From: Dehalococcoidia bacterium
GTDB lineage: Bacteria > Chloroflexota > Dehalococcoidia > UBA3495
Direction: 5' to 3'
NCBI GenBank assembly: GCA_030753265.1
Contig: JASMCQ010000070.1
Location: 1-9,730, forward strand
DNA: 9,730 nucleotides
Shown here: positions 6,118-9,730 of the stretch, piece by piece
Numbering within the stretch: position 1 is the first letter of the stretch
How the letters are laid out: every line of letters starts with the position of its first letter
Position numbers and translations under genes: made by a program
The notes under the pieces: generated by a model
The model's database searches: none
Told to the model about the DNA's origin: nothing
What the model saw: only the letters and a program-made list of their open reading frames with translations

Positions 6118-7026
6118 TTGTCACCAACCGACACCATAACCATATACACCGATGGCTCCTGCCAGGGCAATCCCGGCCCCGGCGGCTGGGGCGCCGTCGT
6201 CCTGCGGGAGCAGGGTGAACCCCTGCGCCTCTCCGGTCCCGAGCCCCAAACCACCAACAACCGCATGGAGCTGACCGCCGCCATCAAGGGCCTAGAGTCG
6301 ACGCCCGCCGGAGCCTTCGTCGCGCTCCACAGCGACAGCGTCTACCTGGTCAACACCATGACCAAGAACTGGAAGCGCCGCGCCAACCACGACCTCTGGA
6401 GCCAACTCGATTCCCTCGCCGCCGGGCGCACCATAAGCTGGCATTGGGTGCGAGGTCATGCCGGGGACCGCTGGAACGAGGAAGCGGACCAGCTGGCCGT
6501 CGCCGCGACGAAGTTGGCGGCGGGCGGCAACCCGGGTGGAGGGACCTCCACAGCCCTTACCCACCTGGACGAGCAGGGCCGGGCCCGGATGGTGGACGTG
6601 GGCGAGAAACCGACTACCGACCGGGAGGCAATGGCTCGGGGATACCTATCGGTGCTACCCGAAACTCTGCAGCTGATAAAAGAGGGGCTGATGAAGAAGG
6701 GTGACGTGCTGTCCGTCGCTCAGTTGGCCGGTATCATGGGGGCCAAACGGACGTCCGAATTGATCCCTCTTTGCCATTCCCTGCCCCTGGACCGGGTGGA
6801 CGTGGAACTGGAGCTGGATGAGACCCGCAACCGGATCAACATCACGGCCAGTGCCCGCACCTCGGCCAAGACCGGCGTTGAAATGGAGGCGCTAACCGCG
6901 GTTTCGATAGCCGCGCTGACCGTGTACGACATGTGCAAGGCAGTAGACCGCGGCATCCGCATCGAGGGTATCCGGCTGGTCCGAAAAAAGGGCGGCAGGA
7001 GCGGCGATATAGCACTGGAGGAGTAG
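6118..7026 (+). CDS. RNase HI-MoaC fusion protein
   Basis: One 302-aa reading frame contains two complete enzymes. Residues 1 to about 132 are RNase HI-like, cutting RNA in RNA-DNA hybrids: [18 protein letters not shown] (Asp12), [13 protein letters not shown] (Glu51), LHSDSVYLV (Asp73), WVRGHAGD (His114) and NEEAD (Asp124) give the full acidic centre plus histidine. The basic handle region of the E. coli enzyme is shortened. After a Gly-rich linker (135-144), residues about 146-302 are MoaC, which turns cyclo-dihydro-GTP into cyclic pyranopterin monophosphate. By comparison with E. coli MoaC the key residues are Lys194, His220 in IPLCHSLPL, Asp271 and Lys274 in YDMCKAVD, and the GGRSGD block near the end. 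The start is TTG 6118 without a clear binding site. No stop, frameshift or convincing internal start separates the domains. It follows moaA, as expected for MoaC. Confidence 0.93.
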   Translation: MSPTDTITIYTDGSCQGNPGPGGWGAVVLREQGEPLRLSGPEPQTTNNRMELTAAIKGLESTPAGAFVALHSDSVYLVNTMTKNWKRRANHDLWSQLDSLAAGRTISWHWVRGHAGDRWNEEADQLAVAATKLAAGGNPGGGTSTALTHLDEQGRARMVDVGEKPTTDREAMARGYLSVLPETLQLIKEGLMKKGDVLSVAQLAGIMGAKRTSELIPLCHSLPLDRVDVELELDETRNRINITASARTSAKTGVEMEALTAVSIAALTVYDMCKAVDRGIRIEGIRLVRKKGGRSGDIALEE

Positions 7027-7032
7027 AACCCG

Positions 7033-7770
7033 GTGGAGATCTGCCCCGGCGTCCACCAAGTCCCCGGCCTGAGATGGAGCAACGCCTACCTGCTGGTGGA
7101 ACCGGACCGATTGACGCTCATCGATTCCGGCCTGCCGGGAGACGGCAAGAAGATCATCGCCTCTATTCAACACCTCGGCCGAAGCCCTTTGGAGCTGCAG
7201 CGGCTGATCGTCACCCACGGCCACCCGGACCATACCGGCCCCTTGAAAGGGTTGTCCCGGCTCACCGGCGCCGTCATCGCGGTCCACCCATCAGACACTC
7301 GCTACCGGGAAGAAACCAACTCCCGTTGGCTGCACTACCCGGCCCAGCCTCCGGCCTTCGATTGGAACCAGCCCTTCCTGCACCGGATTCCCGCCCACGA
7401 GCTGATCGAGGACGGCCAGGTATTGCCGGTGTTGGGGGGACTCCAGGTGTTGCACACTCCGGGCCACACACCGGGCAGCGTGTGCCTCTACCTGGCCGGA
7501 CCAAAGGTACTGTTCACCGGGGACACGCTGCTCGCCGACGGCCACCGTTTCCACCGCCCCGTGGCCTTTCCGGGCACCAACCTCCGGGACTACCGGGCGT
7601 CCGTGGAGAGGCTGGCCCAATTGCCCTTCGAGACGGCCTGCGTCGGTCACGGCAAGCCGCTGCGCCAGGGGGCAGCACTGAGGCTGGGGGAGATGCTTGA
7701 AAGCTATTCCTGGCTATCGCCCCGGTGGAAATCGGTGACTCGCTGGCCCCGTTCCTTCTTCCGGCGCTAG
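7033..7770 (+). CDS. Metallo-beta-lactamase-fold hydrolase
   Basis: This is a 245-aa cytosolic metallohydrolase of the MBL superfamily, glyoxalase II-like; the substrate is not determined. The metal-binding set is complete: THGHPDHTG (His62, His64, Asp66, His67), HTPGHTPGS (His145), LFTGDTLL (Asp164) and CVGHGKPL (His206). [11 protein letters not shown] at 29-39 is the usual first motif. The Arg/Trp-rich tail after residue 227 looks specific to this lineage. The start is GTG 7033 with GGAGGAG (7017-7023) nine bases upstream, overlapping the stop region of the RNase HI-MoaC gene. The gap is only 6 nt, so cotranscription with the moa genes is likely. A role in cofactor synthesis is not shown by the sequence. 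Confidence 0.9.
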   Translation: MEICPGVHQVPGLRWSNAYLLVEPDRLTLIDSGLPGDGKKIIASIQHLGRSPLELQRLIVTHGHPDHTGPLKGLSRLTGAVIAVHPSDTRYREETNSRWLHYPAQPPAFDWNQPFLHRIPAHELIEDGQVLPVLGGLQVLHTPGHTPGSVCLYLAGPKVLFTGDTLLADGHRFHRPVAFPGTNLRDYRASVERLAQLPFETACVGHGKPLRQGAALRLGEMLESYSWLSPRWKSVTRWPRSFFRR

Positions 7771-7789
7771 CCGCGGGCGGGCACCCGGC
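7770..7789. terminator. GC-rich hairpin between convergent genes, possible weak terminator
   Basis: A six-pair stem with one bulged C (7774) pairs 7770-7776 with 7784-7789 around a 7-nt loop. It sits in the 22-nt gap where the hydrolase gene and the minus-strand small gene converge. Neither strand has a T-run, so termination here is only a guess from position. Confidence 0.3.
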
Positions 7790-7792
7790 GCG

Positions 7793-8179
7793 CTACTGTC
7801 CCCTCTGGCGCAGCTCCTGGCACAGTAACCGGATGGCGCTGGCGGCATACATTATGTATACCTCTGGAGAGAGGTCCATCTCGCGGAACTCCTCGAGTTG
7901 GTCCGACTCGGTTACTCCTTCGATGCCCGGCAAGACCTTCAGGTCCAGCTCACGAATCTCCCCGCCGGGCAGCACCACCACGCATCCCCGGTCCGGCATT
8001 CCCTCAGGCATCAGGTCAAGCTCGACTGCCTGGAGCGACGTCATGTTCAAGAACGCCGGGAAGGGGCGAAGGCGGGATGCGAGACCGGCAAGCACCCGGT
8101 GAAGGCAGGAAGCCGCCTCGACGATAGAGCTATCACCGCTCGGGGTTTGCTGTCCTTTGGTCTCGCCCATCGAATCCAT
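7793..8179 (-). CDS. Small protein of unknown function
   Basis: I do not recognise this 128-aa protein. The N-terminus (1-20) is polar and probably flexible. A helical part rich in Leu and Arg follows (ASCLHRVLAGLASRLRPF). Then come two likely beta strands around MPEGMPDRG, namely AVELDL and GCVVVLPGGEIRELDLKVL. The C-terminus is an acidic stretch (ESDQLEEFREMD) and an amphipathic helix (SPEVYIMYAASAIRLLCQEL). No signal peptide or transmembrane helix is evident. I chose ATG 8179 because GGAG lies 5 nt upstream (8188-8185). The frame stays open to 8323, but that extension would run through the tRNA promoter. It converges with the hydrolase gene and diverges from the tRNA, so it is probably its own transcription unit. 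Confidence 0.65.
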   Translation of the reverse strand: MDSMGETKGQQTPSGDSSIVEAASCLHRVLAGLASRLRPFPAFLNMTSLQAVELDLMPEGMPDRGCVVVLPGGEIRELDLKVLPGIEGVTESDQLEEFREMDLSPEVYIMYAASAIRLLCQELRQRGQ

Positions 8180-8287
8180 ATCCGCTCCATGATAATACGG
8201 CGCTCGCCTGGAGCCAAGTCCCGGCCCGCAGGTGGATTTCGCAGGCAAGGCCGGGGCCAACGCCCGTGATTCCCGTCCAGCCGTCGT

Positions 8288-8316
8288 TTGACAGCCCGCC
8301 GGAGCCAGATTACCAT
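8288..8316 (+). promoter_or_regulatory. Sigma-70-type promoter of the tRNA-Met gene
   Basis: A perfect -35 TTGACA (8288-8293) is followed after 17 nt by TACCAT (8311-8316), which keeps the TA and AT that matter most in a -10 element. Transcription would start near 8323, about 42 nt before the mature tRNA. Confidence 0.6.
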
Positions 8317-8326
8317 TACTCACGTC

Positions 8327-8359
8327 GGAACGCTCCCTGGCGGCTGGCCGGGGCGTTTC
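8327..8359 (+). other. Hairpin in the tRNA-Met leader
   Basis: Arms GGAACGCTCC (8327-8336) and GGGGCGTTTC (8350-8359) pair over 10 bp with two G-U pairs and a 13-nt loop. The stem ends 5 nt before the mature tRNA 5' end. It may be a processing signal in the precursor, or part of an integration site. No T-run follows. Confidence 0.45.
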
Positions 8360-8364
8360 AAGGT

Positions 8365-8439
8365 GGCAACGTAGCTCAGCGGCAGAGCGGGCGCTTCATA
8401 AGCGCTAGGTCATGGGTTCGAATCCCTTCGTTGCCACCA
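8365..8439 (+). tRNA. tRNA-Met (anticodon CAU), elongator type, encoded CCA
   Basis: The cloverleaf folds by eye. The acceptor stem pairs GGCAACG (8365-8371) with CGTTGCC (8429-8435), with discriminator A at 8436 and genomic CCA at 8437-8439. The D stem pairs GCTC with GAGC. The anticodon stem pairs 8390-8394 with 8402-8406 around TTCATAA, with anticodon CAT at 8397-8399. The T loop is TTCGAAT. The T stem has one T-T mismatch (8413 and 8427). The acceptor stem starts with a G-C pair, not the mismatch of an initiator, and resembles E. coli elongator tRNA-Met (GGCTACG...CGTAGCC). A tRNA-Ile with lysidine-modified CAU cannot be fully excluded. Confidence 0.93.
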
Positions 8440-8440
8440 T
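8417..8440 (+). other. Candidate attachment site at the tRNA-Met 3' end
   Basis: A tyrosine recombinase gene begins 57 nt after this tRNA. Elements using this enzyme class often integrate at the T-loop to CCA part of a tRNA gene and restore it with their own copy. The exact core cannot be set because no second copy occurs in the window. This is inferred from position only. Confidence 0.4.
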
Positions 8441-8464
8441 TTGACAAATAGGCGCACAATTGCG

Positions 8465-8480
8465 AAGCTAAAGGCAGCTT
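8465..8480 (+). other. Short inverted repeat between tRNA and integrase
   Basis: AAGCT (8465-8469) and AGCTT (8476-8480) flank a 6-nt loop, directly before the integrase binding site. It could be a weak tRNA transcript end or an arm-type recombinase site; the stem is short and the evidence slight. Confidence 0.25.
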
Positions 8481-8496
8481 TACCAGGAGGGCTGCC

Positions 8497-9441
8497 ATGG
8501 TCGCCAAACCGTCTAGTTCGGATGTTAATGCGCCTAACTCTGACCGCGGACTCATCTCTGATGATGACCTAATCCGAGGCTTCATCATGGCACTGGGAGC
8601 CGGGGGCCGCAAGTCTCGGACCCTCTTTATCTACGAGGACAGCATCCGGAGCCTTTCCGACTTCGCCCGAAATCTTGGCTTGCCCAGTTTGGCCACCATG
8701 GACCGAACCCACATCCGCCACTGGCTTTCCTCACTCCACCAAAAGGGCAACAAACCCGCTACCGTCTCCATCCGCTACAGGAGCTTGAATCGGTTTTTTG
8801 GTTGGTGCGTAACTGAGGAAGAGCGGAGCGATAACCCAATGGACCGGGTGGACCCACCGCGAATACCAAGCGAAATTCAAGCATATTACCAGCCCGACGA
8901 TGTCGAGAAGGTGGTCAAGTCTATTGGCCGCAGCACTCCCCACAATCTCCGGGACGCCGCAATGGTCATGGTCCTGTATGACAGCGGAGTTCGGGCGGCC
9001 GAACTGTGCGGCATGAAAGCCGAGGACCTAGATTGGCGTGACCGCACCCTCCTGGTCACCGGCAAGGCCAGCAAGCAGCGACGGGTGAGTATCGGCAGCA
9101 AGTCGGCGATGGCGATTGAACGATACCTGAGAAAACGAGGAACCAAGTCTGATTGGCTGTGGCTGGGATCTGGCAGCAAGCCGCTAAACACGAACGGGCT
9201 TCGAATGATGCTTCAGCGCCGATTCAAGGACGCTGGTGTGAAGTTTCGCGGTGCCCATGCCTTCCGCCGAGGCTTTGCCATGGAGTACCTGGCGGCTGGC
9301 GGCCAGGAGGGCGATCTCAAGGAACTTGGCGGCTGGCAAGACTACGCCATGGTGTCCCGGTACGCCAAGGCCAACGCCGGAGAGCGAGCCATCGCGGCGC
9401 ACAAGAGGTTGAGCCCAGGGGACCGATTGAACGTTCGTTGA
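8497..9441 (+). CDS. Tyrosine recombinase / integrase
   Basis: This site-specific DNA recombinase (314 aa) would catalyse integration or excision through a 3'-phosphotyrosine intermediate. Residues about 22-105 form the N-terminal SAM-like core-binding domain ([30 protein letters not shown]). The catalytic domain from about 130 carries Arg166 (DSGVRAAEL), Lys190 (GKASKQRRV), His254 and Arg257 (HAFRRGFA), Trp280 in place of the more common His ([12 protein letters not shown]), and the nucleophile Tyr289. Trp at this position is known in Cre. The start is ATG 8497 with AGGAGG (8485-8490) six bases upstream. It reads away from tRNA-Met, the usual layout at one end of a tRNA-integrated element. 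Chromosomal XerC/D is less likely given this setting. Confidence 0.92.
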   Translation: MVAKPSSSDVNAPNSDRGLISDDDLIRGFIMALGAGGRKSRTLFIYEDSIRSLSDFARNLGLPSLATMDRTHIRHWLSSLHQKGNKPATVSIRYRSLNRFFGWCVTEEERSDNPMDRVDPPRIPSEIQAYYQPDDVEKVVKSIGRSTPHNLRDAAMVMVLYDSGVRAAELCGMKAEDLDWRDRTLLVTGKASKQRRVSIGSKSAMAIERYLRKRGTKSDWLWLGSGSKPLNTNGLRMMLQRRFKDAGVKFRGAHAFRRGFAMEYLAAGGQEGDLKELGGWQDYAMVSRYAKANAGERAIAAHKRLSPGDRLNVR

Positions 9442-9540
9442 CGGCTTGGAGAGTGCCAGTGCATCCCGCTAACAGTTTTTCGTTTCTTCTTCTGGGCAAC
9501 CAAAGACGGACCGCACCGGCAAATAGGAAAGGGTGGAACA

Positions 9541-9730
9541 TTGACGGCGACGGTCGAAGACGTTATCTCTTTCGCGAGGTTGATCCTGTACGGGTCCAGT
9601 CAGGAATGGGGGAAATCCTGGACCCAGAGAGAGATTGACGGATTCTTCTACAATCGATTCCTAAATCCCCCACTCCAGGCGGCCATTAGAAAAGCCAGAA
9701 GACGGTCCCTCGGCCACGAGAACCCACCAT
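9541..9730 (+). CDS. Possible start of an unknown gene (runs off right edge)
   Basis: An open frame of 63 codons begins at TTG 9541 and is still open at the window end. A purine-rich AGGAAAGGG lies about 10 nt upstream. The N-terminus reads TATVEDVISFARLILYGSS, then QEWGKSWTQREIDGFFYNRF, followed by a basic stretch (RKARRRS). The early part looks helical and amphipathic. I recognise no family. The gap from the integrase stop is about 100 nt and the strand is the same, so it could be the first cargo gene of the putative element. The frame also lacks stops back to the integrase stop, but there is no better start there. Confidence 0.4.
   Translation, partial: MTATVEDVISFARLILYGSSQEWGKSWTQREIDGFFYNRFLNPPLQAAIRKARRRSLGHENPP

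Noticed and set aside
6514..6516. In-frame TTG (Leu133) as a separate moaC start
   Set aside because: No ribosome binding site precedes it and the upstream frame is a complete RNase HI domain, so a single fusion is the simpler reading. A secondary start cannot be fully excluded.
8180..8323. N-terminal extension of the unknown small protein to an ATG at 8323
   Set aside because: The extension would cross the tRNA-Met promoter, while the ATG at 8179 has a GGAG five bases upstream.
8441..8446. TTGACA just after the tRNA as an integrase promoter
   Set aside because: The hexamer is perfect but no acceptable -10 lies 16-18 nt downstream.
9663..9671. AAATCCCCC as a third copy of the 30-nt repeat
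   Set aside because: Only nine bases match and they fall inside an open frame; this is too short to call.

Overview
The window reads as a bacterial chromosome segment of high GC. It probably comes from Chloroflexota, perhaps a Dehalococcoidia-type lineage. This assignment is inference: it rests on the style of the complex I subunits, the nuoA-B-C-D-H order with no nuoE, nuoF or nuoG in between, and the tight operon packing. No phylogeny could be run.

Minus strand, 3030 down to 1: a respiratory complex I operon. An extended -10 promoter at about 3020-3028 precedes nuoA, nuoB, nuoC, nuoD and the 5' part of nuoH, which runs off the left edge. Most junctions are tight or overlapping (TAATG between nuoB and nuoC, TTGA between nuoD and nuoH). 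The exception is a 67-nt gap between nuoC and nuoD, which is filled with short heptamer repeats.

Plus strand, 3258 to 7770: five genes that look cotranscribed. They are a beta-hydroxyacid dehydrogenase, an RdgB/HAM1-type XTP/dITP pyrophosphatase, moaA, a gene in which a complete RNase HI domain is fused in frame to a complete MoaC domain, and a metallo-beta-lactamase-fold hydrolase. MoaA and MoaC act together to turn GTP into cyclic pyranopterin monophosphate, the first intermediate of molybdenum cofactor synthesis. The fusion is the most unusual protein here. The gaps before moaA and before the fusion gene carry the same heptamer repeat seen between nuoC and nuoD. The gap before rdgB carries a different, 30-nt imperfect tandem repeat ending in a perfect hairpin.

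7793 to 8179, minus strand: a small protein of unknown function, convergent with the hydrolase gene.

8288 to 9730: a promoter, a leader hairpin and an elongator-type tRNA-Met(CAU) with an encoded CCA. A tyrosine recombinase gene starts 57 nt after the tRNA, followed by the start of another possible reading frame. This is the usual layout of one end of a tRNA-targeted integrative element, whose cargo would lie beyond the right edge. No second att copy is visible inside the window.
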